Assembly: GCA_965367215.1 (NCBI GenBank)
Contig: CBDUIJ010000115.1
Coordinates: 1 to 15,506, forward strand
DNA from: Granulosicoccus sp965367215
GTDB taxonomy: Bacteria; Pseudomonadota; Gammaproteobacteria; Granulosicoccales; Granulosicoccaceae
Length of the DNA stretch: 15,506 nucleotides
Direction: 5' to 3'
Shown here: one piece after another, positions 1 through 7,346 of the stretch
Numbering within the stretch: the stretch's first letter is position 1
Layout of the letters: every line of letters begins with the position of its first letter
Translations under genes and position numbers: made by a program
Notes under the pieces: generated by a model
Database searches by the model: none
Seen by the model: the letters and a program-made list of their open reading frames with translations, nothing else
Told to the model about the DNA's origin: nothing

Positions 1-228
1 TCTTTTTACTGGGTGTGCACAACTCTACACGAATGCAGGCCGGACTCCAGCGCAGCTTCAATCATGCGCTTCGTCTTTTCTGACTGACAATGGGGCTGTA
101 GAAAGGCTGTGATGCGCGTCAGGCACAGTGCCAGATCACTGCAGTGCTCGATATTGCAAGTGCGGCGAATTTTTCTTCACGCCTGCTTTACAGCAATGCG
201 TGGGTCTGTGGCTTGAGCTAGCGTCACG

Positions 229-966
229 TCATACTCGTTTGATCGACACGACAATCACCTTGCCGTCCCTTACCTCGAACTGCACATCGACAGGCCCCAC
301 CAGAACGCCCCAGTATTGCCCGGGTTTGCCGTCCTTGTTGCGTTCATAGGCCGGCCGCGGGTCCTGGGCCAGTATCTGTTCGATCAGCATTTTCAGACCG
401 AGTGAGCCAGACGCCACGAGATTGCTGTCTGGTTCTATTTCACCGAACTGTTGTAGCGCCTCTGCGTCCCAGACAACCTCGAGACCCGCCTGGAGTTGGG
501 TTGCCCAGTCGGATCTGGCCTCGGGTATGGAATCGACAAATGGCACGTAGGGTTTGATATCGAGTACGGGCGTGCCGTCCAGAAAGTCTCCGCCGTTGAC
601 GTAGACTCGAAATCGGTCCTTGTCGAAGGTGACCTCACGCAGCTCCACGGCGCTCAACCCGATCGGGTTCGGCCGGTTGGGGCTTCGTGTGGCGTAAACG
701 CCCATCGTCTTCTTGCCGCCGAGTCGCGGTGGCTGTACCAGCGGTTTGAACCGTGAGTAGTTCTGGCCGTGAAAGACGAACACGATCCAGAGATGGGAGA
801 ACGTGCCAAGATCCCGCAGTGCCAACTCATTGTCGCTTGTCGGCTCGAATTCGATTGAGGCGACGGCGCTCTCTACCAGTCCGGGCTGCCTCGGAATGCC
901 GAAGCGTTGGCTGTAGCAGGAGCGGATGGTTGCGATGGCATCCATCGAAAAGGTATCGCTGTGCAT
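229..966 (-). CDS. trmO: tRNA (N6-threonylcarbamoyladenosine(37)-N6)-methyltransferase TrmO
   Basis: TrmO (TsaA/YaeB family) uses S-adenosylmethionine to methylate t6A37 of tRNA-Thr and acts in the cytosol. With this start the protein has 245 residues, close to the E. coli length of about 235. Family blocks are visible: FGIPRQPGL (22-30), FSHLWI (56-61), MGVYATRSPNRPNPIGLS (88-105), DGTPVLDIKPY (130-140) and the C-terminal DPRPAYE (202-208). The frame stays open to a TTG at 1020. I chose the ATG at 966 because its N-terminus lines up with the E. coli protein; an ATG at 945 (238 residues) is the alternative. No start has a convincing ribosome binding site. It lies downstream of, and on the same strand as, the cytochrome b561 gene, 164 bp away, so it may have its own promoter. 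The family call is secure; the start is less so. Confidence 0.93.
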   Translation of the reverse strand: MHSDTFSMDAIATIRSCYSQRFGIPRQPGLVESAVASIEFEPTSDNELALRDLGTFSHLWIVFVFHGQNYSRFKPLVQPPRLGGKKTMGVYATRSPNRPNPIGLSAVELREVTFDKDRFRVYVNGGDFLDGTPVLDIKPYVPFVDSIPEARSDWATQLQAGLEVVWDAEALQQFGEIEPDSNLVASGSLGLKMLIEQILAQDPRPAYERNKDGKPGQYWGVLVGPVDVQFEVRDGKVIVVSIKRV

Positions 967-1108
967 CGGTTGTTTCGAGCATTGAAGGCAAACTTGATTG
1001 CCGAAAATCGGCGAGGGCAAGTCCCGGCGGTGAAAATTCCAGCGGGCGGGACATGCCTCGGCGTATCAGGCTTCGATGATACCGTTAACGATGCAGCAGG
1101 TGAGAGCT

Positions 1109-1125
1109 CGTTGCGCAGAGCAACG
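1109..1125 (-). terminator. Small stem-loop after the cytochrome b561 gene
   Basis: CGTTGC and GCAACG form a 6-bp perfect stem around a 5-base loop, starting 5 bases beyond the cytochrome stop codon. No run of T follows on the minus strand, so it may be an mRNA 3'-end structure instead of a factor-independent terminator. Confidence 0.3.
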
Positions 1126-1130
1126 CCTGG

Positions 1131-1676
1131 TCAGTCGATGTCTCCGGGCTCGGCCATGCGCTTCTTGCCGGTGACCATGGCCTTGACCAGGTTCTCCTTG
1201 TGCTGGCGGCTTGTGTACAACACACCGGCGACGTGTGCGATGACCATGACCAGCATCAGTGTAGCTGTGGCTTCGTGGATATTTTCCACCCATTCCTCCC
1301 CCCAGAAGGCATCCAGGGTATACATCCACCCGGTCAGGGCCGTCACGGACATCGTGGCAATCAGCCCAAGGATCATGTAACCGCCAGCCGGGTTGTGACC
1401 GATATAGCGCGGCTCGTCATGACGCAGCATGGCCTTCCCGAAGGAGATCACGCTGGCAGGTTTTTGCACGAACTGTCTGAATCGGGCATAGCGGCTTCCG
1501 ACGAAGCCCCATACAAGGCGGATGCTGATGAGCAGCGCTGCTGCGTAGCCAGCCCATTCGTGCAGGTCTTTCCAGGACTCCGCACTCAGCCACGCAACTG
1601 CGAAGCTGAGCACCAGGCTCCAGTGAAAGAGCCTGACAATCGGATCCCAGACGGTAACTGTCTGGTTGTCTTTCAT
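1131..1676 (-). CDS. Cytochrome b561-type membrane protein (cytochrome b/b6 domain)
   Basis: This is a 181-residue diheme b-type cytochrome of the b561/Ni-Fe hydrogenase b-subunit group, in the inner membrane. About four membrane helices are visible near residues 16-32, 43-60, 98-118 and 133-155. Candidate axial heme ligands are His18 (VRLFHWS), His39 (DLHEWAG), His134 (NIHEATA) and His148 (VIAHVAG), the expected two-plus-two pattern. It starts with WDPIVRLFHW, a usual N-terminus for this family. The ATG is preceded by an AGGAAAG ribosome binding site. It begins 25 bases after the stop of the PepSY gene, so the two form an operon. PepSY/cytochrome b561 pairs are common in proteobacteria and are thought to move electrons across the membrane, but neither donor nor acceptor can be read from sequence. 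Confidence 0.9.
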   Translation of the reverse strand: MKDNQTVTVWDPIVRLFHWSLVLSFAVAWLSAESWKDLHEWAGYAAALLISIRLVWGFVGSRYARFRQFVQKPASVISFGKAMLRHDEPRYIGHNPAGGYMILGLIATMSVTALTGWMYTLDAFWGEEWVENIHEATATLMLVMVIAHVAGVLYTSRQHKENLVKAMVTGKKRMAEPGDID

Positions 1677-1701
1677 TGTTCTTTCCTGAGCTGCCCGAAA
1701 T

Positions 1702-1977
1702 CTAGTCGACTTCGGATTTGATCAGTTCGAACGTTTGCGGGTTGAAATAGGCTTCTACCCGCTGACCTTCCGTGTTGATGGCATAGGCTTCGTAGCAGCC
1801 TTCATCCACCTTGATCTTCTTGATTTCCCAGCCTTCGGATTCGAGCTTGGATTGCAGGGCTTCAATAGGCTGGCGATCGGCTTCAGCGACGTCGCACAGA
1901 TCGCTGGCAGAGGCAGTACCTGCGGCGAAGGAAACCAGCAGGCTGATGGCGGATAATGACAGTGTCTTGTATTTCAT
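1702..1977 (-). CDS. Exported PepSY domain protein
   Basis: This is a 91-residue secreted protein. Its signal peptide is residues 1-24 (KYK n-region, hydrophobic core, TASA cleavage motif). The mature part is essentially one PepSY_2-like domain: a helix (EALQSKLESEGW), then IKKIKVDEGCYEAYAINTEG and VEAYFNPQTFELI, matching the family pattern of a helix followed by beta strands and a terminal D/N-P-x-T-G/F turn. Cys28 and Cys61 could form a periplasmic disulfide. The ATG at 1977 has GGAG about ten bases upstream. It is the first gene of a two-gene operon with the cytochrome b561 downstream, which suggests the PepSY protein is its periplasmic partner. The 144-bp gap upstream carries repeats that may be regulator sites. 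The exact role of such stand-alone PepSY proteins is not established. Confidence 0.85.
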   Translation of the reverse strand: MKYKTLSLSAISLLVSFAAGTASASDLCDVAEADRQPIEALQSKLESEGWEIKKIKVDEGCYEAYAINTEGQRVEAYFNPQTFELIKSEVD

Positions 1978-1982
1978 GAGGG

Positions 1983-2013
1983 TAAGGCTCCGGTACGTGT
2001 TGTAGGAGCCTTA
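1983..2013. repeat. 9-bp inverted repeat upstream of the PepSY gene
   Basis: TAAGGCTCC at 1983-1991 and GGAGCCTTA at 2005-2013 are exact reverse complements separated by 13 bp. The element lies 6-36 bp upstream of the PepSY ATG, so it falls in the 5' untranslated region or the promoter. It could be an mRNA hairpin that covers the GGAG ribosome binding site, or an operator. One arm shares bases with the CTTAAG direct repeat described separately. Confidence 0.45.
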
Positions 2014-2046
2014 AGGTTGAACCCACTTCCTGACGCCAGCCTTAAG
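2007..2046 (-). promoter_or_regulatory. CTTAAGGCT direct repeats upstream of the PepSY/cytochrome b561 operon
   Basis: On the minus strand the 9-mer CTTAAGGCT occurs at 2046-2038 and again at 2015-2007, exactly 31 bp apart, about three helical turns, so the same DNA face is presented. CTTAA half-sites resemble those bound by OmpR-class regulators such as PmrA and QseB, whose relatives often neighbour PepSY/cytochrome b561 genes. Their usual half-site spacing is about 11 bp, however, so the match is only suggestive. Confidence 0.4.
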
Positions 2047-2121
2047 CGATGAACGAAACGTCTTCAGCTTGTTGTCAGCATGGATTCAGTGTAACCCTCG
2101 GACGTTCATACGCCGGGGGCG

Positions 2122-3432
2122 TCAGTTACCCGCCGCCGCCCGCGAATTGCGGTTTTCCTCGTCGTTCTCATCTTCCAGCGCCGGGTCGATGCGAACCTGC
2201 TGCACCTTGTTGTCTTCCACGGCGAGGATGGTCATGGGATGCCCGTTGAGCGTGAATACCGCTCCTTGTGGCGGGAAGTTCTCGAAATGCTCTACCACGA
2301 TGCCGTTGAGCGTTTTCGGACCTTCCGACGGGAGTGACCAGTTGAGTGAGCGATTCAGGTTTCTGACCTGAGTGGTACCGTCAACGATGAAACTGCCATC
2401 GGGTTGCGGACGGATTTCAGGCGGCGAGATATGGGGATCGTTGTCGAACTCGCCCACGATCTCTTCCAGAATGTCTTCCAGCGTCAGCATGCCCTGAATA
2501 TCACCGTATTCGTCCACAACCAGACCCATGCGCCGCTTTTCTCTCTGGAAGTTCAGCAGCTGCACCGTCAGGGTTGTGCCTTCCGGAATGTAGTAGGGGT
2601 CACGGATGACACTTTCGACATATTGCCGAGTGATCTTGCCGGTGCGCAGCGCATCGAGCAGATTGCGCAGATACAGAAAACCGACAACATTGTCGATGCT
2701 CTCGCGATACATGAGCAGGCGGCTGTGGGTACTGACACTCAGCTGGTGCAGGACTTCATCCCAGGGGGCTGCCAGGTCCACACCGACCACCTCGTTACGC
2801 GGCACCATGATGTCGTTGACCGACACCGTACCCAGGTCGAGAATGTTGACCAGCATTTCGCGGTGGCGCTGCGGAATCATGCCGGCCGTGTCGCTGAGTA
2901 CGGTTCGCAGTTCTTCACTGGACAGATGTTCATCATCACTGACGGCATCGGTTTTCAGCAGTTTGAGAATCATGGTGCTGAACCAGTTGGTCACGGCTAC
3001 CAGGGGATAGGTTGCGATCATCAGCGGGCCATAGACGGCCGAGGCGATGAAGGCGAACTGTTCGGAGCGGCGCGTGGCGAAGGTCTTCGGGGTCACTTCA
3101 GCGAAGACCAGGATGATGATGGTCAACAGGCCGGTGGCCACCGCAATGCCCGCTTCGCCCATGAGTCGCAATGCAATCACGGTTGCGATGGCGGAGGCGA
3201 GGATATTGACGAAGTTGTTGCCGAGCAGAATCAGGCTGATGAGCCTGTCCGGTTTTTCCAGTAGTTTGGCGGTTCGTTGGGCAGCCTTGTGCCCATTGTT
3301 GGCCTGATGTCGCAACCGGTAACGATTGAGAGACATCAGTGCCGTCTCAGACCCCGAGAAGAAACCTGAGATGATTACCAGCAAGACCAGTATGGATACC
3401 AGTGCGCTGATGGGTATGCTGTTCAAGAACAA
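2122..3432 (-). CDS. corB: CorB/YfjD-type transporter-associated protein (DUF21-CBS-CorC_HlyC)
   Basis: This 436-residue inner-membrane protein belongs to the CNNM/CorB family, which is linked to magnesium and divalent cation efflux or homeostasis. Domains in order: the DUF21 membrane domain (about 1-195) with SGSETAL (26-32), GNNFVNILAS (71-80) and AEVTPKT (111-117); a CBS pair (about 205-330) with DIMVPR (207-212) and VVDEYGDIQGMLTLEDILEE (305-324); and a CorC_HlyC domain (about 340-415). Length and order match E. coli YfjD. The start must be TTG at 3432: an in-frame TAG lies 13 codons upstream with no ATG or GTG between, and the first internal ATG (residue 33) would delete the first membrane helix and part of the SGSET motif. 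AGG sits a few bases upstream of the TTG. It follows ypjD as in enterobacteria, but a 111-bp gap with its own promoter-like sequence separates them. Confidence 0.93.
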   Translation of the reverse strand: MFLNSIPISALVSILVLLVIISGFFSGSETALMSLNRYRLRHQANNGHKAAQRTAKLLEKPDRLISLILLGNNFVNILASAIATVIALRLMGEAGIAVATGLLTIIILVFAEVTPKTFATRRSEQFAFIASAVYGPLMIATYPLVAVTNWFSTMILKLLKTDAVSDDEHLSSEELRTVLSDTAGMIPQRHREMLVNILDLGTVSVNDIMVPRNEVVGVDLAAPWDEVLHQLSVSTHSRLLMYRESIDNVVGFLYLRNLLDALRTGKITRQYVESVIRDPYYIPEGTTLTVQLLNFQREKRRMGLVVDEYGDIQGMLTLEDILEEIVGEFDNDPHISPPEIRPQPDGSFIVDGTTQVRNLNRSLNWSLPSEGPKTLNGIVVEHFENFPPQGAVFTLNGHPMTILAVEDNKVQQVRIDPALEDENDEENRNSRAAAGN

Positions 3433-3461
3433 CTGGCCTGCTTTTGCTTGTCGATGCTTGC

Positions 3462-3489
3462 ACTATAGCAACGAGTAAGCCGTTTTGAA
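3462..3489 (-). promoter_or_regulatory. Predicted sigma70-type promoter of corB
   Basis: Reading the minus strand, TTCAAA (3489-3484) and an extended -10 TGC-TATAGT (TATAGT at 3467-3462) are separated by 16 bp. Transcription would start near 3455, leaving a leader of about 23 bases before the TTG start codon. The TG extension and 5/6 match of the -10 are the main support. Confidence 0.45.
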
Positions 3490-3526
3490 TACTCGGAGTA
3501 CAACTTAGTGGCTTGTAACACCAAAG

Positions 3527-3544
3527 GCGTGCACTTTGGCACGC
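3527..3544 (-). terminator. Terminator-like hairpin at the end of ypjD
   Basis: GCGTGC and GCACGC form a perfect 6-bp GC-rich stem with a 6-base loop. It begins at the last base of the ypjD stop codon, and on the minus strand is followed by the T-rich stretch CTTTGGTGTT. A second, mutually exclusive stem, CCAAAG/CTTTGG at 3521-3526 and 3534-3539, overlaps it. The T-run is poor, so termination may be partial. Confidence 0.45.
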
Positions 3545-4401
3545 TAGCGCAGCACGACCTCAAGCACTACTTTGCTGCCAAAGTAGGCCAGTACCAGCAT
3601 TGCAAAGCCTGCCAGCGTCCAGTGCACCGCTTTCTTGCCACGCCAACCGAACTGCCAGCGACCAAACAGTAATATGCCGAAAATTCCCCACGCTATGCAG
3701 GATAGTACCGTTTTGTGAACCAGATGCTGGGCGAACATGTCTTCGAGGAAGAAAAAACCACTGGCCAGGCTCAGTGATAACAGCACGAAACCGGTGCTGA
3801 ACAGAATGAACAGCAGCTCTTCGGTGGAATCGAGTGGCGGTAGCGCCCGCATGAAGCCGCCGGGCTTGTGTCGGGACAGGAAATGTATCTGGATGGACAC
3901 CAGAACAGCCTGCGCGGCTGCCAGTGCCAACATGGCGTAGGACACCAGCGACAGAAATACATGAATCTGCACGGCATTGCCTTCGATGGGGGTTCCACCC
4001 CCGGAGGCATGGCTGGTAATCAGGGAAATGGCGGCCAGTGGGTAGACCGCAATACCCAGATAGTCGGCCGGCTGCTTGAGGCACAACAGGATATGCAGCA
4101 GCACGATCGTCAAGGTTGTGGCGGCGATGGCTGTGAGTAGTGGCAGCGAGAGGTCGGCCGGCAGGCCACTTTGTCGATAGACAACCCAGCCATGCAGCAG
4201 CGCGGCAGCAAAGGCCAGGGCCAGCGTCTTTCTGCGTCGCGAGCCTCGACCGGCCATGCTGTGGGTGCTGACGGCGTGATTCGAGCCTTCGGGCGTGACC
4301 ATCTGGCCGAATCGGGGGCCCTGGTCGGCCAGAGAACGGGACAGCAGTGCGCTGGCGAGGCTGTAGAGCGCGACTGCAATCAGTGGAATGATGTAGCTCA
4401 C
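3544..4401 (-). CDS. ypjD: YpjD, CcsA/CcmC-like cytochrome c assembly family membrane protein
   Basis: This is a polytopic inner-membrane protein of the CcsA/CcmC/ResC heme-handling superfamily, YpjD subgroup. The C-terminal part resembles E. coli YpjD closely: HVFLSLVSYAMLALAAAQA, then LVHKTVLSCIAWG, GWRGKKAVHW and LAYFGSKVV. About eight hydrophobic segments are visible. In the numbering from the ATG at 4449, His163 and His245 lie in the conserved segments and could contact heme. I prefer the GTG at 4401 (285 residues): it has AGG eight bases upstream and starts straight into the first membrane helix, as in E. coli. The ATG at 4449 would add 16 polar residues and has no ribosome binding site. 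A hydrophilic segment of about 35 residues between helices 1 and 2, ending in RGSRRRK, makes the protein longer than the E. coli one (263 residues). The substrate is unproven. Confidence 0.9.
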   Translation of the reverse strand: MSYIIPLIAVALYSLASALLSRSLADQGPRFGQMVTPEGSNHAVSTHSMAGRGSRRRKTLALAFAAALLHGWVVYRQSGLPADLSLPLLTAIAATTLTIVLLHILLCLKQPADYLGIAVYPLAAISLITSHASGGGTPIEGNAVQIHVFLSLVSYAMLALAAAQAVLVSIQIHFLSRHKPGGFMRALPPLDSTEELLFILFSTGFVLLSLSLASGFFFLEDMFAQHLVHKTVLSCIAWGIFGILLFGRWQFGWRGKKAVHWTLAGFAMLVLAYFGSKVVLEVVLR

Positions 4402-4512
4402 GGTGATCGCCTGTTGCCTCAGCTCGATGCGGCAGGTGTGTACCTGCATTGAAGATAGAGGAAGAATAACACGCAGTCACGATAGCCAGCACCTGCCAGC
4501 AAACGTACTCGA

Positions 4513-4539
4513 CAGGTAACTTTGTGCTCTGCAGGTAAC
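4513..4539. repeat. CAGGTAAC direct repeat in the ypjD/DUF2786 divergent gap
   Basis: CAGGTAAC occurs at 4513-4520 and 4532-4539, a 19-bp period, with inverted ACCTGC copies at 4442-4447 and 4491-4496. All lie between the divergent ypjD and DUF2786 starts. This could be a binding-site array, but the core is only 5-8 bp and chance is not excluded. Confidence 0.3.
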
Positions 4540-4572
4540 GCAGAAACCGCTTCGGGTCGGTATGCTGCAGGC

Positions 4573-5304
4573 ATGGAAAAAGCCGATCGCGAAAAACTGC
4601 TGGAGCGCATACGCAAGCTCTACGCCATGGGCCGGGAGAGTGAATCCAGCCCGCATGAGGCCGAGATTGCCATGCGCCGCTGCCAGTCTCTGATGGCGAA
4701 GTTCGGCATCACCGAGGCGGATCTGGAAACCTCGGAGTTCGGGGCAAGCTCCATCGGCAAGGATTTTCGTGCGGTACCCAGCTATGTGGGGGTGCTGGGC
4801 TCGGCGGTGGCCCTGCTGCACGACTGCATCTGTGTGAAGGGACGCACCATCGAGTTCCGTGGTTTCAGCATCGACGCCGAAGTGGCCTCCATGACCTATG
4901 GTTACCTGACCGACGTCATGGAACGCTCGCTGAAGGAGCGCAAGCGCGACGGCGCCGTCCCTCCGGGGCGCTCAGCCAGTTTTGACTACCGTGTCGGGTT
5001 TGCGCTGGCCGTACTGGAACGCGCCCGCAAGATAGACCGGGAACGCCGCGAGGCCGAGGAGGCGCTGCGGCGCGATGCCACGGCCAGTGGTGGCGCCGGG
5101 GACATTCCCCGTGGTTCGAGCCTGACGGTTCTGAAGCGCGAAATCGTGCGTGAACATTGCATGGAAGGGCTGACAATGGGGCGCCCGAAACGTGTCCGTT
5201 ATCGCAATGGCCGCGCCCATTCTGCCGGTTCGGACGATGGATCACGGGTGTCGCTGGACAAACAAGTCGGTGGCCAGACGCAGAAGACCATCAGCAACGC
5301 GTGA
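4573..5304 (+). CDS. DUF2786 domain protein of unknown function
   Basis: This is a 243-residue soluble, highly charged protein. Residues 5-45 (EKLLERIRKLYAMGRES, then SPHEAEIAMRRCQSLMAKFGI) match the DUF2786 pattern of a helix, a stress on A/E-rich SPxEAExA, then a QxLM-(A)K-(Y/F)GI helix. The central region (about 60-165) resembles the companion domain usually found after DUF2786, and includes Cys residues in HDCICVKG. The tail is basic and low-complexity (RPKRVRYRNGR). The family occurs in bacteria and phages and has no established function; similarity to DNA- or metal-associated proteins has been suggested but nothing here proves it. I chose the ATG at 4573; the frame stays open to a TTG at 4522, but that would add residues outside the domain. 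It lies between ypjD and ffh, 100 bp before ffh and on the same strand. Confidence 0.82.
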   Translation: MEKADREKLLERIRKLYAMGRESESSPHEAEIAMRRCQSLMAKFGITEADLETSEFGASSIGKDFRAVPSYVGVLGSAVALLHDCICVKGRTIEFRGFSIDAEVASMTYGYLTDVMERSLKERKRDGAVPPGRSASFDYRVGFALAVLERARKIDRERREAEEALRRDATASGGAGDIPRGSSLTVLKREIVREHCMEGLTMGRPKRVRYRNGRAHSAGSDDGSRVSLDKQVGGQTQKTISNA

Positions 5305-5404
5305 AAGCCCGCCGCACGCTCCCGTATACTGTGGAAAACCAGTCGGCGGCCGGCGTTTGCCCGTGTGACCTCCGACACCCACTCAACACGAGACAGGACC
5401 GAAC

Positions 5405-6793
5405 ATGTTCGACAATCTCAGTGAGCGCCTAGGCCGTACGATCAAGAATCTTCGGGGCCAGGGGCGCCTGTCCGAAGACAATATCAAGGAAACGCTGCGC
5501 GAGGTTCGCCTGGCGCTGCTGGAAGCCGATGTGGCGCTGCCGGTGGTCAAGCAGCTGATCGATTCGGTTCGCGACAAGGCCATGGGCCAGGAAGTCATCG
5601 GCAGTCTGTCGCCGGGGCAAGCCTTCATCAAGGTCGTCAACGACGAGCTGGTGGCCATCATGGGCGACAACGCCGAGCCACTGAACCTGGCCACCCAACC
5701 ACCGGCAGTCGTCCTGATGGCCGGTCTGCAGGGTGCGGGCAAGACCACCACCGTCGGCAAACTGGCGCGCCTGTTGAAGGAACGCGACAAGAAGAAGGTC
5801 ATGGTGGTCAGCTGTGACGTCTACCGTCCGGCCGCCATCAAGCAGCTGGAGACGCTGGCAGAGTCAGTCGGTGCCATATTCTTTGCCAGCTCGGTAGACC
5901 AGTCGCCGGTGGACATCGCGCGTGCCGCGCTGGATGCCGCCCGCAAGCAGCTGGTGGATGTGCTGTTGGTCGATACCGCGGGTCGTCTCGCCATCGATCA
6001 GGAAATGATGGCCGAGATCCAGGATCTGCACAACGCCATCAAGCCGGTCGAGACCCTGTTCGTGGTCGACAGCATGACCGGTCAGGATGCCGCCAATACG
6101 GCCGCAGCCTTCGGTGAAGCGCTGCCGCTGACCGGTGTGGTCCTGACCAAGACCGACGGTGATGCCCGTGGTGGTGCCGCACTGTCAGTACGTGTCATCA
6201 CCGGCAAGCCCATCAAGTTCATCGGTGCTGGTGAAAAGACCGATGCGCTGGAAACCTTTCACCCCGACCGGATTGCCTCGCGCATCCTGGGTATGGGTGA
6301 TGTGGTCAGTCTGGTGGAAGAGGTCACGGCCAAGGTCGATCACGACAAGGCCGAGAAATTTGCCAACAAGATGCGCAAGGGCAAGAACTTCGATCTCAAT
6401 GATCTGAAGGATCAGCTCGAACAGATGGCCAATATGGGCGGCATGGCAGCCCTGATGGACAAGATGCCCGGCATGGGTGATGTGCCCGATGCCATGAAGA
6501 AGAAGATCGACGACAAGCAGTTCATCCACATGATTGCGTTGGTCAATTCCATGACAGAGCAGGAGCGCAAGTACCCCGCCATTCTCAAGGGCTCACGCAA
6601 GAAGCGTATTGCCATGGGAGCCGGCCTCCAGGTGCAGGATCTCAACCGCTTGCTCAAACAGCATCAGCAGATGGCCCGCACCATGAAGAAGATGAGCAAG
6701 GGCGGCATGGCCAAGATGATGCGCGCCATGCAAGGCAAGATGCCACCGGGTATGGGTGGAATGGGCGGTATGGGTGGCATGGGAATGAAGTAG
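5405..6793 (+). CDS. ffh: Signal recognition particle protein Ffh (SRP54 GTPase)
   Basis: Ffh binds 4.5S RNA and the signal sequences of nascent inner-membrane proteins, and delivers ribosomes to FtsY by coupled GTP hydrolysis. The 462-residue length is normal (E. coli 453). The N domain covers about 1-85, including the ALLEADV motif. The G domain holds P-loop GLQGAGKT (107-114), DVYRPAA (138-144), DTAGR (190-194), TKTD (248-251) and GAGE (274-277). The M domain (about 325-462) carries the RNA-binding motif SRKKRIAMGAG (397-407) and ends in Gly-Met repeats typical of the signal-binding, methionine-rich tail. The ATG has CAGGA seven bases upstream. TATACT at 5325-5330 is a possible -10 box, though no good -35 is visible. 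Ffh sits next to ypjD-corB as in enterobacteria, but rpsP-rimM-trmD does not follow it. Confidence 0.98.
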   Translation: MFDNLSERLGRTIKNLRGQGRLSEDNIKETLREVRLALLEADVALPVVKQLIDSVRDKAMGQEVIGSLSPGQAFIKVVNDELVAIMGDNAEPLNLATQPPAVVLMAGLQGAGKTTTVGKLARLLKERDKKKVMVVSCDVYRPAAIKQLETLAESVGAIFFASSVDQSPVDIARAALDAARKQLVDVLLVDTAGRLAIDQEMMAEIQDLHNAIKPVETLFVVDSMTGQDAANTAAAFGEALPLTGVVLTKTDGDARGGAALSVRVITGKPIKFIGAGEKTDALETFHPDRIASRILGMGDVVSLVEEVTAKVDHDKAEKFANKMRKGKNFDLNDLKDQLEQMANMGGMAALMDKMPGMGDVPDAMKKKIDDKQFIHMIALVNSMTEQERKYPAILKGSRKKRIAMGAGLQVQDLNRLLKQHQQMARTMKKMSKGGMAKMMRAMQGKMPPGMGGMGGMGGMGMK

Positions 6794-6820
6794 ATCCACC
6801 GGTTCATCCTGGCAAACCCG

Positions 6821-6853
6821 CGCCACGCCGCAGACGTTCTGCGTGCAGTGGCG
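6821..6853 (+). terminator. Terminator-like stem-loop after ffh
   Basis: Two nested perfect stems: outer CGCCAC (6821-6826) with GTGGCG (6848-6853), and inner CGCAGA (6829-6834) with TCTGCG (6838-6843) around loop CGT. A 2/4-base internal loop separates them. It lies 28 bases after the ffh stop and is followed by TCGGTTTGT, a weak T-tract. It sits between convergent ffh and the Lrp-family gene, so it probably ends the ffh transcript. Confidence 0.5.
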
Positions 6854-6881
6854 TCGGTTTGTACAAGGATGGCTGCGGCGA

Positions 6882-7346
6882 TCAGGCGCTCGGGTCGATC
6901 GTCTCTGAAGTATCGAACTTGCTGCGCCTACGCGAGAGCAAGGTGCGAAATTTGCGCATGTTGTCATCGGCGTACAGCACCGCATCGCAGAAGCGATCAT
7001 AGGCCTGCATGTCAGGTACCGAGACGATCAGAATGAAGTCTATTTCGCCGGTGACCTGATAACACTGCTTGACCTCCGGCCGGGCAATCGCGCGATCTTC
7101 GAAGCGTCTGTACAAGCGCTTGTCGTCCCGTTCCATGGTCACTTCAATGATGACGTAGAGACTCTCGGCGATGGCCTGCGGGTTCAGCACGGCTACTATT
7201 CTGTCGATGATGCCGCTCTCATGCAGGCGCCTGACACGTTTCAGGCAGGCCGATGGTGACAAGCCGATCTGCTCGGCCAGAGCCTGATTGGTGACATCGG
7301 CATTCTGCTGGAGTCTGTCGAGAATTCGCTGGTCGATGGCATCCAT
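6882..7346 (-). CDS. Lrp/AsnC family transcriptional regulator
   Basis: This is a 154-residue regulator with the standard Lrp layout. An N-terminal AsnC-type helix-turn-helix covers residues 2-50 (MDAIDQRILDRLQQNADV, then LAEQIGLSPSACLKRVRRLHESGII). A RAM/ligand-binding domain covers about 65-140, with the conserved YQVTGEIDFILIVSVPDMQAY region. Such proteins form octamers or dimers and respond to amino acids or other small molecules. I chose the ATG at 7346 because its MDAIDQRILDRL matches the family N-terminus; the longer open frame to 7481 adds unrelated residues. It is transcribed away from the Gate-domain gene, and the 128-bp gap has two Lrp-like palindromes, so autoregulation and control of the neighbour are likely. 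The effector cannot be inferred. Confidence 0.93.
   Translation of the reverse strand: MDAIDQRILDRLQQNADVTNQALAEQIGLSPSACLKRVRRLHESGIIDRIVAVLNPQAIAESLYVIIEVTMERDDKRLYRRFEDRAIARPEVKQCYQVTGEIDFILIVSVPDMQAYDRFCDAVLYADDNMRKFRTLLSRRRSKFDTSETIDPSA

Noticed and set aside
1..111. Short frames open from the left window edge on both strands
   Set aside because: They run at most a few dozen codons to a stop, match no family I recognise, and the edge hides any start.
122..146. Adjacent palindromes GGCAC-A-GTGCC and CACTGCAGTG
   Set aside because: Arms of only five bases in GC-rich DNA with no flanking gene start; likely chance.
1021..1052. FMN-riboswitch-like GGTGAAAATTCC within a GTCCCG/CGGGAC stem on the plus strand
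   Set aside because: It has one extra A compared with the riboswitch motif, none of the other conserved junction elements, and no gene downstream on that strand.
2007..2046. True PmrA/QseB box
   Set aside because: The known box has half-sites about 11 bp apart; here the identical copies are 31 bp apart, so only a loose resemblance is claimed.
2404..3264. Long open frame antisense to the corB gene (286 codons)
   Set aside because: It is the complement of a well-conserved DUF21-CBS gene, has no recognisable domain and reads as His/Asp/Gln-rich noise.
3560..4492. Open frame of 310 codons overlapping ypjD on the same strand
   Set aside because: It is frame-shifted against a clear YpjD protein and rich in Arg, Pro and His, with no domain pattern.
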